The notes below the pieces were generated by a model. It made no database searches. It was not told the origin of the DNA and worked only from the letters and a program-made list of their open reading frames with translations. Source: Porticoccus litoralis (GTDB lineage: Bacteria; Pseudomonadota; Gammaproteobacteria; Pseudomonadales; Porticoccaceae). From it: a stretch of 64,000 bases of DNA. Shown here one piece after another: positions 39,352 through 48,757 of this stretch. Each line of letters starts with the position of its first letter. Positions within the stretch are counted from its first letter, which is position 1. Location: NCBI RefSeq assembly GCF_030676955.1, contig NZ_JAUUUU010000002.1:124001-188000 (forward strand), given 5' to 3'. The translations under genes were made by a program, and so were the position numbers.

Positions 39352-40752
39352 TTACCCGCGTTGAGCTAGCCGCTCTTTTGCATCTGCAATAGCCTGTCGG
39401 ACCTGTTCCGGCGCTGTACCGCCAATGTGGTTGCGAGCGGCAACAGAACCTTCCAGCGTCAATACATCAAACACATCCTGTCCGATGACATCGGAGAACT
39501 GTTGTAACTCCTGTAAGGACATGTCTGACAGATCTCGGTTGTTGGCAATGCCGTATGCCACGGATTTGCCGACAATCTCGTGAGAGTCGCGGAAGGCAAT
39601 GCCCTTGCGTACCAGGTAGTCAGCGAGGTCGGTGGCCGTGGAAAACCCGCGCCGCGCGGCCTCTCGCATATTGTCTTTTTTGGCTTCAATGGCAGGCACC
39701 ATATCAGCGAAGGCTCGCAGGCAATCACGGACCGTATCGGCAGTGTCGAACAGGGGTTCCTTGTCTTCCTGGTTGTCTTTGTTGTAGGCCAGGGGTTGGG
39801 ACTTCATCAGCATCAGCAGTGCCACCAGGTGGCCGTTAACTCGGCCGGTTTTTCCCCGCACCAGTTCCGGTACGTCGGGATTTTTCTTTTGGGGCATGAT
39901 GGAGGATCCGGTGCAAAACCGATCCGGCAGCTCAATAAAGTTGAACTGTGCCGAGGTCCAGAGCACAAGCTCTTCCGACGCACGGGATAGGTGGATTAGC
40001 AGCAGGCTGGCAAAGGCGCAGAATTCTATGCCGAAATCCCGATCGCTGACGGAGTCCAGTGAGTTGCGGGTGGGACCATCAAAGCCAAGTAATTCGGCTG
40101 TCATATGTCGGTTGATGGGGTACGTAGTTCCGGCCAGTGCGGCGGCACCGAGAGGTGACTGGTTGAGGCGTTTGCGGCAGTCCTGCAGTCGGCTGTAGTC
40201 CCTTTCGAGCATTTCGAACCAGGCCATAAGATGATGGCCAAAGGTCACCGGTTGGGCGGTTTGCAAGTGGGTAAAGCCGGGCATGATAGTGTCCGCTTCT
40301 TTCTCCGCCAGCTGCAAAATGCCCTGTTGCAACCGCGTTAGCTCCCTGGCGATGACATCAATTTCTTCCCGCAACCAAAGGCGGATATCGGTGGCTACCT
40401 GATCATTTCTGGAGCGGCCGGTATGCAGTTTCTTTCCGGTGACGCCTATTTGAGAGGTCAGTGCAGCCTCTATATTCATGTGCACATCTTCCAGTGCCAG
40501 GCTCCACTGAAATGTGCCATTTTCTATGTCCGTCACAATTTCGGTCAGGCCGGTCTTGATAGACTGGAGTTCGTCTTCACTGAGAACGCCGACACTGGAT
40601 AACATGGCAGCGTGTGCCATGGAACCCTGAATGTCCTGCATGGCCATGCGCTGGTCGAAGTCTACCGAGGCGGTGAAGCGGGCCACAAATTCGTCGGTGG
40701 GCTCGCTGAATCGTCCACCCCAGGACAGGTTGGTATCTTTTGAATCGCTCAT
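39352..40752 (-). CDS. argH: Argininosuccinate lyase
   Basis: A 466-residue fumarase/aspartase-superfamily enzyme that splits argininosuccinate into arginine and fumarate, the last step of arginine synthesis. The superfamily signature GSSIMPQKKNPD carries the catalytic loop, with HTGRSRNDQVATD and TVTFGHHLMAW-like (QPVTFGHHLMAW) segments. It diverges from algZ, as in Pseudomonas, where argH flanks the algZR-hemCD cluster. Only 117 bases separate the two starts. Confidence 0.96.
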   Translation of the reverse strand: MSDSKDTNLSWGGRFSEPTDEFVARFTASVDFDQRMAMQDIQGSMAHAAMLSSVGVLSEDELQSIKTGLTEIVTDIENGTFQWSLALEDVHMNIEAALTSQIGVTGKKLHTGRSRNDQVATDIRLWLREEIDVIARELTRLQQGILQLAEKEADTIMPGFTHLQTAQPVTFGHHLMAWFEMLERDYSRLQDCRKRLNQSPLGAAALAGTTYPINRHMTAELLGFDGPTRNSLDSVSDRDFGIEFCAFASLLLIHLSRASEELVLWTSAQFNFIELPDRFCTGSSIMPQKKNPDVPELVRGKTGRVNGHLVALLMLMKSQPLAYNKDNQEDKEPLFDTADTVRDCLRAFADMVPAIEAKKDNMREAARRGFSTATDLADYLVRKGIAFRDSHEIVGKSVAYGIANNRDLSDMSLQELQQFSDVIGQDVFDVLTLEGSVAARNHIGGTAPEQVRQAIADAKERLAQRG

Positions 40753-40869
40753 GGCTAAATAGGCCCTTTATTACTGATGTGGCGAAGGATAAAGTATCGC
40801 AGAGTCCGGCGACGGCGGGATTATAGCAAAGAGGGATAGTTAGCGAATGACCAGTATGGAAATGCCTGA

Positions 40870-41949
40870 ATGGGTTGGCTGAGTAAGTGGAAAGCCGGTG
40901 GTCAGAAACCGGCGCGGATGCTCTTTAGCGAGGGAGACCATTTTCTGCCTGACCTGTGTCGAGGGCAGGGGTTGTTGGCGGTTGTGGTTATTTCCGAATT
41001 GCTGGCGCTTCTGGTCACTATATCCGATACCGGGTTGCAGCATTTCGATTGGGTGGCATTTGCCAAGATCTCGCTGCTGTCTTTATGGATTGCATTGCTC
41101 AGCGCGGCAGTGCTGTGTCTTTCTAACCGATTGCTTTCCGGGACGCGTCTTGTCACGGCTGCACTGGTTTCTTTCCTGTTGATTTTGCTGGTGACGTTAA
41201 TTTGCGGGGTGGTGGCAGAAGGGGTCATGTCCTGGTATTCAGGACCTCGGGACAGTCGCGGCTACAATCTCTGGAACGTCGTAGAGTATCTGCTATTAGC
41301 GGCCATTCCTGCCGGTATTTTGCTGCGATATCTGTTTCTTCAGCAGCAGCTCAGATTGCAACAGCGGGCAGAGTTGGAGGCTCGAATCCAGGCGTTACAG
41401 TCACGTATTCGGCCGCACTTTCTGTTTAATAGTATGAACATGATCGCAAGCCTGATCGGTTCTGATCCGGAAAAAGCTGAACGTGTTGTGGAGGACATGT
41501 CTGATCTGTTTCGCTATGCGCTGACAGATTCTCACACGCTGGTGCCGCTGAGGGAGGAATTGGCGCTCTGCCGTCGCTACCTGTCACTGGAAAAGCTGCG
41601 ACTAGGTGACCGTCTGACCGCCCGTTGGGAAATCGGGGATTACGGGGAGGGGGTGCATATTCCCTGTCTGACGTTGCAGCCGGTGCTCGAAAATGCGATT
41701 TATCATGGCATTCAACTGCTGCAGGAAGGTGGTGAAGTGTCTATTTCGGTAAAGCGCATCAACGACCGGATTGAAATTGTGGTCTCCAACGCTCTACATC
41801 GGGCATTACAGCAGCACCGCGGCAACAAAATGGCATTGCACAACGTGCGGCAGCGCCTTAAGGCCCATTTCGGGAACGCGGCCAAGGTCACTGCGGAACC
41901 CAGCGAAAGTTGCTATATTACCCGTATTAGCTACCCCATAGGATGGTAG
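40870..41949 (+). CDS. algZ: Sensor histidine kinase AlgZ (FimS), LytS-type
   Basis: A 359-residue inner-membrane kinase of the His_kin/LytS class. Four or so membrane helices fill residues 30-160, then a coiled linker leads to the phospho-histidine in RIRPHFLFNSMNMIASLIGS. The ATP-binding part has LQPVLENAIYHGI (N-box) and a G-rich end GNKMALHNVRQRLKAHFG. It pairs with AlgR, whose gene starts 10 bases later. In Pseudomonas this system controls alginate and twitching motility; here pil genes lie 13 kb away and may be targets. Confidence 0.9.
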   Translation: MGWLSKWKAGGQKPARMLFSEGDHFLPDLCRGQGLLAVVVISELLALLVTISDTGLQHFDWVAFAKISLLSLWIALLSAAVLCLSNRLLSGTRLVTAALVSFLLILLVTLICGVVAEGVMSWYSGPRDSRGYNLWNVVEYLLLAAIPAGILLRYLFLQQQLRLQQRAELEARIQALQSRIRPHFLFNSMNMIASLIGSDPEKAERVVEDMSDLFRYALTDSHTLVPLREELALCRRYLSLEKLRLGDRLTARWEIGDYGEGVHIPCLTLQPVLENAIYHGIQLLQEGGEVSISVKRINDRIEIVVSNALHRALQQHRGNKMALHNVRQRLKAHFGNAAKVTAEPSESCYITRISYPIGW

Positions 41950-41959
41950 GGCCTGTCAG

Positions 41960-42697
41960 ATGAGAGTGTTGATCGTTGATGATGAACCGCTGGCTCGCGA
42001 CCGATTGAAAAGGATGTTGTCGTCTATCGGTGGCTGTGAGGTTGTTGGTGAAGCTGGCAGTGGCGAACAGGCGCTGGGAGCAGCGGAAGAGCTGAGCCCC
42101 GATCTTGTTTTTATGGATGTGCGCATGCCGGGCATGGATGGACTCGCGGCAGCTCAATACCTGGCGGAGCTCAATCCGCCGCCGGCGGTGATTTTCTGCA
42201 CCGCCTACGACGATTATGCAGTGGAGGCCTTCTCTTCCGAGGCCATCGGTTACCTGCTGAAACCGATCAAACAGGTGGAGCTGGAAAATGCCATCATGCG
42301 CACCAAGCGCATTAACAAGGCGCAGCTCTCTGAATTACAGGACTCCCCTTTCTTCCAGTCCGAAGGGCGCAGCCACATCGCTGCCAAGAATCGCCGCGGT
42401 ATCGATCTGGTGGCTGTGGCCGATATTCGCCTGTTTCAGGCGGACCATAAATACGTCACAGCCTATCATACGGAAGGCGAAGCCCTGTTGGACGAAACCC
42501 TGAAAGAGCTCGAGGACGAGTTTGAAGGACGCTTTGTGCGAATTCACCGCAATGCCCTGGTATCTATACCGCATATTGAGGGTTTGGAGCGCAATATTGA
42601 CGGACAGTTCTTTGTACGTCTGCACAATATGGATATTCGCCCGCAGGTGAGCCGCCGCCATGTGGCACCACTGCGCAAACTACTAGAACAAATCTAG
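41960..42697 (+). CDS. algR: LytTR response regulator AlgR
   Basis: A 245-residue regulator. The receiver domain (residues 1-120) has the acidic pocket VDDEP, phospho-acceptor Asp53 in VFMDVRMPGMDG, and the switch Thr/Lys in CTAYDDYAVEAF and YLLKPIK. The C-terminal LytTR DNA-binding domain runs from about residue 140, with FQADHKYVTAYHTEGEALLD and FVRIHRNALVSIPHIEG. It is cotranscribed with algZ, and lies directly before hemC as in Pseudomonas. Confidence 0.94.
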   Translation: MRVLIVDDEPLARDRLKRMLSSIGGCEVVGEAGSGEQALGAAEELSPDLVFMDVRMPGMDGLAAAQYLAELNPPPAVIFCTAYDDYAVEAFSSEAIGYLLKPIKQVELENAIMRTKRINKAQLSELQDSPFFQSEGRSHIAAKNRRGIDLVAVADIRLFQADHKYVTAYHTEGEALLDETLKELEDEFEGRFVRIHRNALVSIPHIEGLERNIDGQFFVRLHNMDIRPQVSRRHVAPLRKLLEQI

Positions 42698-42786
42698 CAG
42701 GTAAGGTGCTCTTTCCCGGGGCTGTGGAGCAGGAGAATTAAGCTGCTTCTGTTATCATGTGGCCTCAAACAATAAGGCCTGAATTC

Positions 42787-43722
42787 ATGACCTCCAGACA
42801 TCTCCGTATTGCCACCCGTAAAAGTCCACTGGCCCTATGGCAGGCAGAATATGTCAAAGAACATCTGCTGCAATTACATCCTGATCTGCAAATATCTCTG
42901 GTGACCTTCACTACCCGTGGGGACAAGATTCTGGATACCCCTCTGGCAAAGGTGGGGGGTAAGGGGCTATTCGTGAAGGAGCTTGAAGTGGCCATGTTGG
43001 AAGGTCGGGCAGATATCGCGGTCCACTCCATGAAAGACGTGCCCATGGAATTTCCTGAAGGATTGGGTTTAAGCGTGATCTGTGAGCGGGAAGACTCACG
43101 TGATGCTTTTGTCTCAAACAGGTTTTCATCCCTGGAAGATTTGCCTCCGGGCAGTCATGTGGGCACTTCCAGTCTGCGGCGGCAGACGCAGCTTCTGGAA
43201 CGGTTTCCCCAGCACACCGTTGGAAGCCTCAGAGGCAATGTGCAGACCCGCTTGAGTAAGCTGGATGCGGGTGAGTTTGATGCCATTGTTCTTGCTACGG
43301 CAGGTCTTGTCAGACTCGAAATGGAAGATCGCATTCAACAGCGCATTGCCCCTGAAGTCTTTTTGCCCGCGGGTGGTCAGGGTGCGGTGGGTATCGAGTG
43401 CCGGGTGGATGACGAAGAACTGCAGAACCTTTTACAACCTCTACACCATGAGGTAACGGCAATCTGCGTACGCGCCGAACGCGCCATGAATCGCAGGTTA
43501 GAGGGCGGCTGCCAGGTGCCAATAGGTTGTTATGCGATACCCGTTCCCGATGGAAAATTGTGGTTGCGGGGGTTGGTGGGTTCACCTGATGGTGCCAGGG
43601 TGCTAAGGGCGGAGGTTACCGGCAGCCCTGAGGATCCGGAAGCGATCGGAATCCTGCTGGCGGAAACCTTGCTGGCCCAGGGTGCGGCAGAGATTCTTAA
43701 CGAGGTTTACGGAAACGGTTGA
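42787..43722 (+). CDS. hemC: Hydroxymethylbilane synthase
   Basis: About 311 residues from ATG 42787; the frame is open slightly further up. It assembles four porphobilinogens into hydroxymethylbilane for heme and siroheme. Markers are RIATRKSPLALWQAEYVKEH, the KGLFVKELEVAML loop, HSMKDVPMEFP, the arginine cluster TSSLRRQTQL and RGNVQTRLSKLD, and the dipyrromethane-binding Cys in LEGGCQVPIG. It is the first of hemC-hemD-hemX-hemY. Siroheme made from this pathway is also the NirB cofactor. Confidence 0.96.
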   Translation: MTSRHLRIATRKSPLALWQAEYVKEHLLQLHPDLQISLVTFTTRGDKILDTPLAKVGGKGLFVKELEVAMLEGRADIAVHSMKDVPMEFPEGLGLSVICEREDSRDAFVSNRFSSLEDLPPGSHVGTSSLRRQTQLLERFPQHTVGSLRGNVQTRLSKLDAGEFDAIVLATAGLVRLEMEDRIQQRIAPEVFLPAGGQGAVGIECRVDDEELQNLLQPLHHEVTAICVRAERAMNRRLEGGCQVPIGCYAIPVPDGKLWLRGLVGSPDGARVLRAEVTGSPEDPEAIGILLAETLLAQGAAEILNEVYGNG

Positions 43723-44510
43723 TGCCATCATCCTCTCGCCAGTCCAGGAGTGTATTGCTGGTCAGGGCTGAACAGCCGAATGATGAGTTTGTTGATAAGC
43801 TCATCGGCATCGGGGCTCAAGTTTTTCGCTGCCCGGTGATGGATATTGCACCTGTGGTGGGCCGGCCTGAAATGCAGGCTATCAAATCCCGGATATTGGA
43901 CTTTGATCATTATCAAATCGCTATTTTTATCAGCAAAAATGCGGCGCGATATGGACTGGACTGGTTGTACAATTACTGGCCGATGTTGCCTGACGGGGTG
44001 CGATATTATGCTGTCGGCCAAAGCACGGCTGAGTTACTACGCGAACATCAGCTTGCAGTGGAGACCCCGATAGGGCGTGCTGATAGTGAGGGGCTGCTTG
44101 CGTTGCCATCTCTGCAAACTGTCTCGGGTGAAAAGGTGCTGATCTTTACCGGAAAGGGTGGGCGCGAGGTGCTGGCTCAGACACTGCGGCAACGGGGTGC
44201 GGAGGTGGACCGCTGTGAGCTTTATGAGCGCTGTGGCACAGTCCGGCACGCTGATGAAATTAATCACCTGCTACAACAGTCGCAGGTGGATATTGTGGTT
44301 GCCCATAGTGGTGAATTACTGCAGCAGCTCTTTTCTTGTGTTGTAGCTGGCAGTCGCCATCAACTACAGGCTTTGCCTGTGCTTGTGCCCGGTCAGCGGG
44401 TGGCGGATATGGCCAGAGATCTTGGTTGTCGTGAGGTATTGGAGGCAAATTCAGCCTTGCCAGATGACATGGTTTCGACAATTCTTGAATGGTACAGTAA
44501 TCACGGATAA
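43722..44510 (+). CDS. hemD: Uroporphyrinogen-III synthase
   Basis: About 262 residues from ATG 43722, overlapping the hemC stop by one base (TGATG). It cyclises hydroxymethylbilane to uroporphyrinogen III with ring-D inversion. The family is poorly conserved, but LVRAEQPNDEFVDKLIGIGAQVFRCPVMDI resembles its N-terminus, and YAVGQSTAELLREHQLAVETP and FTGKGGREVLAQTLRQRGAEV are typical of the two-domain HemD fold. Context with hemC and hemX makes the call secure. Confidence 0.92.
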   Translation: MPSSSRQSRSVLLVRAEQPNDEFVDKLIGIGAQVFRCPVMDIAPVVGRPEMQAIKSRILDFDHYQIAIFISKNAARYGLDWLYNYWPMLPDGVRYYAVGQSTAELLREHQLAVETPIGRADSEGLLALPSLQTVSGEKVLIFTGKGGREVLAQTLRQRGAEVDRCELYERCGTVRHADEINHLLQQSQVDIVVAHSGELLQQLFSCVVAGSRHQLQALPVLVPGQRVADMARDLGCREVLEANSALPDDMVSTILEWYSNHG

Positions 44511-44596
44511 TCCCGGGTGGCTGCTTTGCGCGGCACGCGTGGTGTGGGGGAGGTGGAGGATGGCCACCATGGAATGCATTTGCAGGAATAAAGCCA

Positions 44597-45817
44597 GTGA
44601 ATAACGACAAACCCGAAACTTCGGATAAAAACGAATCGACGGCTGCACCGGCAGGTGGTGGCAGTCAGGGCAACGCCAAGGAAGGGGAGGTAAAAAAGCA
44701 GTCGACTCCAGACGTGTCTACACCATCGACCGCAGAACCAGCCGCCAAACCCCAACAGCCGACGAGCAAACCTCAGCCCACTAAAAAAAGTGGGGCTTCG
44801 GTCATTCTCTGGCTGTTGTTAATCGCGTTGATTTCCGCTGCTGGCGCATGGTGGTGGTTTTATGGGCAGCATACTCTGCTGCAGAATCCGCCGGAAGAAA
44901 TGGTAAATAGTGGCCTCAGGGATGAGCTGTCTCAATTGCGAAGCCAGCTGTCGGGTGTTGAGCGTGCACGAGAAGCGTTGGCGAATCGACTGGAAACACA
45001 GATTCTTGAGCAGCAGGAAACTCTGAATAGTCAAGCTCGGCGCCTACGCGAACTGTCGACGACGACAAGAACAGACTGGTTATTGGCAGAAGCGGAATAC
45101 TTGCTGCGGCTTGGTAATCAGCGATTGCTGACAGAAAGAAACAGCGAGAATGCCTTGGCACTGTTGCTTTCGGCCGATGATATTTTACGAGAGCTGGATG
45201 ACGTCAAATTGCTGCCAGTGAGAGAGGCTCTGGCGCGTAATATCGTGGCGTTAAAAAGTCAGCCGGTGGTGGACCGCGAAGGGCTGTTCATCAAGCTGAA
45301 AGTGCTGGCCGAAGCATCTGAAAATCTGTCGGTGGTCCCGCCTAAAATACCCGCATCAAGGGCAGTAGAACCGGAGCCGCTGCAACCAACCGAGGCAGAA
45401 TCTCCCTGGTATACCCCGTTGCTAAACGCGGGCCGCGTGGTTTTGGCAGAAGCGCAAAAACTGGTCGTTGTTCGCCGTCGCGATAATCCCGTTGACCCGT
45501 TGCTCAGCCCCGAGCAGGAAAAATTGTTGCGCCTGCAGTTGGGCGTCATTTTCAAGCAGTCACAGTTGGCATTGCTGGGTGAGCAGCAACAGGTTTATGA
45601 GGCGAGTCTGGCAGAAGCTATCGCCCTGACGAAAAATTACTTTGAAGTGAATGACCTGGCGGCGCAGTCTTTGATCGAACAGTTGACGTGGCTGCAGCAG
45701 CAGCCTGTGGTTCAGGTTCGACCGGATATCTCGGAGGGGCTGGATGCGCTACGTGACTATATCGACAGTTGGCATAATCGCCACGAGGTCGAATCTGCTG
45801 GAGGCGCACAACAGTGA
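44597..45817 (+). CDS. hemX: HemX family membrane protein
   Basis: A 406-residue protein starting at GTG 44597. The N-terminal 70 residues are low-complexity, rich in Pro, Lys, Gln and Ser and presumably cytoplasmic. A single membrane helix follows near residues 73-95 (SVILWLLLIALISAAGAWWWF). The periplasmic part begins with a coiled coil (about 105-160) and continues with helical HemX repeats. Although often named uroporphyrin-III C-methyltransferase, this form lacks a methyltransferase domain; its role with HemY in the heme pathway is unproven. Its stop overlaps the hemY GTG by 4 bases. Confidence 0.88.
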   Translation: MNNDKPETSDKNESTAAPAGGGSQGNAKEGEVKKQSTPDVSTPSTAEPAAKPQQPTSKPQPTKKSGASVILWLLLIALISAAGAWWWFYGQHTLLQNPPEEMVNSGLRDELSQLRSQLSGVERAREALANRLETQILEQQETLNSQARRLRELSTTTRTDWLLAEAEYLLRLGNQRLLTERNSENALALLLSADDILRELDDVKLLPVREALARNIVALKSQPVVDREGLFIKLKVLAEASENLSVVPPKIPASRAVEPEPLQPTEAESPWYTPLLNAGRVVLAEAQKLVVVRRRDNPVDPLLSPEQEKLLRLQLGVIFKQSQLALLGEQQQVYEASLAEAIALTKNYFEVNDLAAQSLIEQLTWLQQQPVVQVRPDISEGLDALRDYIDSWHNRHEVESAGGAQQ

Positions 45818-47034
45818 AAAAATTACTGTTGCTGATTGCTGTGGTGGCTTCTGTCGGCGGCCTGCTGGCATGGCAACTGAGTGAAACCAGCGGTTATGTT
45901 CTTATCACGCTGGGTCTTTACAGTGTTGAGATGAGCGTGTGGACCTTATTGCTTCTCTTGCTATTGCTATGGGCGGCTCTTCGGGCGTTGGCCTACCTGA
46001 TAAGACTGATAGTTGAGCCCGGTAAGAGGCTGGTACGAGTGAGTACCACAGGGCGCAAGGCCCGTCATCGCAATCGCACCGCTCGAGGGTTGTTGCAATT
46101 TATTGAGGGCCGCTGGGACCAGGCTCGGCGAAACCTTATGCGTTCCGCCAAACATGCAGATATGCCCTTGCTGAACTATTTGGCAGCAGCGAATTGTGCC
46201 TATGAACTGGGTGATCAGGATGAGGCCAACAGGCTGCTGGTTATGGCGGAAGAAAGTGACGCTGGTGGTGAGCTGGCGATCGGCCTGGCTCAGGCGCGAA
46301 TGCATTTGCGAGATCAGCACTTTGAAGAAGCGCTGGCGATCCTGCGCAGGTTGTACGCCAAGACACCTGATCACCCTATGGTGCTGCGGATGCTGGTCAG
46401 TGCTTACCAGGGGTTGGGTGATTGGAAAAACCTTGAAAAAATGCTGCCGGACTTACGTCGCTATAAGGTGTATGACAAAGAACACTTGGAAAAACTCTCC
46501 ATTGATGTTTCCCGCACTTTGATATTGCAGCTTGCGGCGCAGGCAAAGGAAAGCGGAACCCCCGAAGATATACAGAACCTGACTAGGTTCTGGCAGGACC
46601 TGTCCCGTGATATGCGTGCAGATGTCCATGTGCAGCAGGCCTATATTGAAAGTCTGGTGCAGTTGGGTGAGCAGACACAGGTTGAAACCCTGTTGCGCAA
46701 GGCGCTGAAAAACTCCTGGGATGAACGCTTGGTCAGACTATATGGTCTGGTGGATGGTGGTGATGCGAAAAGGCAGCTACTGGTGGCGGAAGCCTGGCTC
46801 AGGGAGCGACCCAATGACCCGACTTTGATGCTCACTTTGGGTAGGCTGAGTATGAAAAATCAGTTGTGGGGTAAAGCTCGCGACTACCTGGAGAGTTCAC
46901 TGGCATTCAGGGCGCAGCCTGAAGCGTACGCAGAGTTGGCCAAGCTGATGGTTCAGTTGGGGGAGCATGAGAAAAGTGCCCATTATTACCAGCAGGGGTT
47001 AACGCTTAGCACGGGGTTGTCAGCTGTAAAGTAG
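45814..47034 (+). CDS. hemY: HemY family TPR membrane protein
   Basis: A 406-residue protein, GTG start, overlapping hemX by 4 bases (GTGA). Two N-terminal membrane helices (about 3-20 and 40-65) precede a long row of tetratricopeptide-like helices: DMPLLNYLAAANCAYELGDQ, FEEALAILRRLYAKTPDHPMV, and so on to the C-terminus. It is the non-enzymatic HemY of the hemCDXY cluster, not protoporphyrinogen oxidase. The TPR part probably faces the cytoplasm or periplasm as an assembly platform. A bidirectional terminator ends the operon. Confidence 0.9.
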   Translation: MKKLLLLIAVVASVGGLLAWQLSETSGYVLITLGLYSVEMSVWTLLLLLLLLWAALRALAYLIRLIVEPGKRLVRVSTTGRKARHRNRTARGLLQFIEGRWDQARRNLMRSAKHADMPLLNYLAAANCAYELGDQDEANRLLVMAEESDAGGELAIGLAQARMHLRDQHFEEALAILRRLYAKTPDHPMVLRMLVSAYQGLGDWKNLEKMLPDLRRYKVYDKEHLEKLSIDVSRTLILQLAAQAKESGTPEDIQNLTRFWQDLSRDMRADVHVQQAYIESLVQLGEQTQVETLLRKALKNSWDERLVRLYGLVDGGDAKRQLLVAEAWLRERPNDPTLMLTLGRLSMKNQLWGKARDYLESSLAFRAQPEAYAELAKLMVQLGEHEKSAHYYQQGLTLSTGLSAVK

Positions 47035-47068
47035 CAGTAACGTAAGCGCCGAGGATTTCTCGGCTAAT

Positions 47069-47099
47069 AAAAAAGGGCGCCACTTGGCGCCCTTTTTTA
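47069..47099. terminator. Bidirectional terminator between hemY and pckA
   Basis: GGGCGCC (47075-47081) and GGCGCCC (47086-47092) form a stem with loop ACTT, flanked by an A-run on the left and T6 on the right. It serves both convergent genes. Confidence 0.9.
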
Positions 47100-47111
47100 T
47101 GTGAGACAGTG

Positions 47112-48671
47112 TCAGATTTGGGGGCCTGCACTTAATACGCTGTCTGTCACATCGAAGCGTTTGATGTTCTCTACAAACAGGCTGGCCAGCTTGGTGGCCT
47201 GCTCATCATAGGCAGCTTTATCTTCCCAGGTTTCGCGAGGGTTCAGATAGCTACTGTCCACACCGGGAATCGTAGTGGGGATTTCCAGATTGATGATGGG
47301 CAGTTTCACGGTTTCCACATTTTCCAGGTCACCATTTTGAATAGCAGCAATAATGCCGCGGGTAACAGGAATGGGGAATCGTGAACCGGTACCGCCAGCT
47401 GCACCTGAACCACCAGTCCAACCGGTATTGACCAGGTATACGCGGCTGCCAAAATCTTCAATGCGTTTCATCAGCAGTTCAGCGTAGACATTCGCAGGCC
47501 TAGGCATGAACGGTGCACCAAAACAGGTGGAGAAGGTTGGCTGGATACCGGCAGCACCACCCATCTCGGTGGAGCCGACACGGGCGGTATAACCACTCAG
47601 GAAGTGATAGGCGGCTGCTTCTTTGGAGAGAATGGATACCGGAGGCAGCACGCCGGAGACGTCGCAGGTGAGGAAGATGACATTTTTAGGCTCGCCTGCA
47701 CGGTTTTCTTCGCAGCGCATTTCCACATGTTCCAGTGGGTAGCTGCAGCGACCGTTTTCAGTCAGGCTGGTGTCGTCGTAGTCGGCAGTGCGTTTTTCGT
47801 CGGTGACAACATTTTCCACAATTGCGCCAAAACGAATGGCATCCCAGATGACCGGCTCGTTTTTCTTGCTCAGGTTGATAGTCTTTGCGTAGCAGCCGCC
47901 TTCCATATTGAACACAGAGCCTTTCGACCAGCCATGTTCGTCATCGCCGATCAGGAAACGATTCGGGTCGGCAGAAAGGGTGGTTTTGCCGGTGCCGGAG
48001 AGGCCAAAGAACAGGCATACATCGCCATCTTTGCCGACATTGGCAGCACAGTGCATGGGCATGACATCTTTTTCCGGCAACAGGAAGTTTTGCACCGAGA
48101 ACATTGCCTTTTTCATTTCGCCGGCGTACTTCAATCCGGCGATAAGCACCTTGCGCTGACCGAAGTTAATGATGCCCACCGCTTCACTGTTGGTACCATC
48201 GCGCTCAGGATCACAGACGAAATTGGCAGCGTGGAGAATTTTCCACTGCTCCTTGTTCGAGGGGTTGTAGCGTTCCGGGCGGATAAACATATTGCGGCCA
48301 AAAAGGTTGTGCCAGGCCGTCTCGGTGGTCACTTTTACCGGCAGGTAATGTTCGGAATCCTGACCAACATGGAGGTGTGAAACAAAGCGATCGCGATCAG
48401 CCAGATGGGCTTCAACGCGCTCCCAAAGGGCGTTGAATTTATCGAGGGAGATAGGGCGGTTGACTGAGCCCCAGTTGATATCATCCTGGCTGCTGGGTTC
48501 TTCTGCAATGAACCGGTCAGCGGGTGAACGCCCAGTTCGGTTGCCGGTGACTGAAAGCAGTGCGCCCGTATCTGTGAGGTGCCCCTCACCGCGTTGAAGC
48601 GCCAGCTCAATCAGTTCAGCCTCGCACAGATCTGTGTAAACATTCACTGCAGAATCTTCGATTTGCGTCAT
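47112..48671 (-). CDS. pckA: Phosphoenolpyruvate carboxykinase (ATP)
   Basis: About 519 residues from ATG 48671, chosen for the AGGA site about nine bases upstream and the normal family start; the frame is open to 48737. It makes phosphoenolpyruvate from oxaloacetate at the first step of gluconeogenesis. Markers are the SVTGNRTGRSPADRF substrate region, the P-loop GLSGTGKTTLSADPNR, DDEHGWSKGSVFNMEGGCYAK with metal ligands, and TRVGSTEMGGAAGIQPTF-like (ARVGSTEMGG) sequence. Confidence 0.95.
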   Translation of the reverse strand: MTQIEDSAVNVYTDLCEAELIELALQRGEGHLTDTGALLSVTGNRTGRSPADRFIAEEPSSQDDINWGSVNRPISLDKFNALWERVEAHLADRDRFVSHLHVGQDSEHYLPVKVTTETAWHNLFGRNMFIRPERYNPSNKEQWKILHAANFVCDPERDGTNSEAVGIINFGQRKVLIAGLKYAGEMKKAMFSVQNFLLPEKDVMPMHCAANVGKDGDVCLFFGLSGTGKTTLSADPNRFLIGDDEHGWSKGSVFNMEGGCYAKTINLSKKNEPVIWDAIRFGAIVENVVTDEKRTADYDDTSLTENGRCSYPLEHVEMRCEENRAGEPKNVIFLTCDVSGVLPPVSILSKEAAAYHFLSGYTARVGSTEMGGAAGIQPTFSTCFGAPFMPRPANVYAELLMKRIEDFGSRVYLVNTGWTGGSGAAGGTGSRFPIPVTRGIIAAIQNGDLENVETVKLPIINLEIPTTIPGVDSSYLNPRETWEDKAAYDEQATKLASLFVENIKRFDVTDSVLSAGPQI

Positions 48672-48757
48672 CAGTTTGGTCCTGTTGGGTAAGTTCAGGT
48701 CGGTTAAAAAGCCCTGCCGGGCTAAAAAGGTCGGCAATTATGCCAGAAAAAAATGGA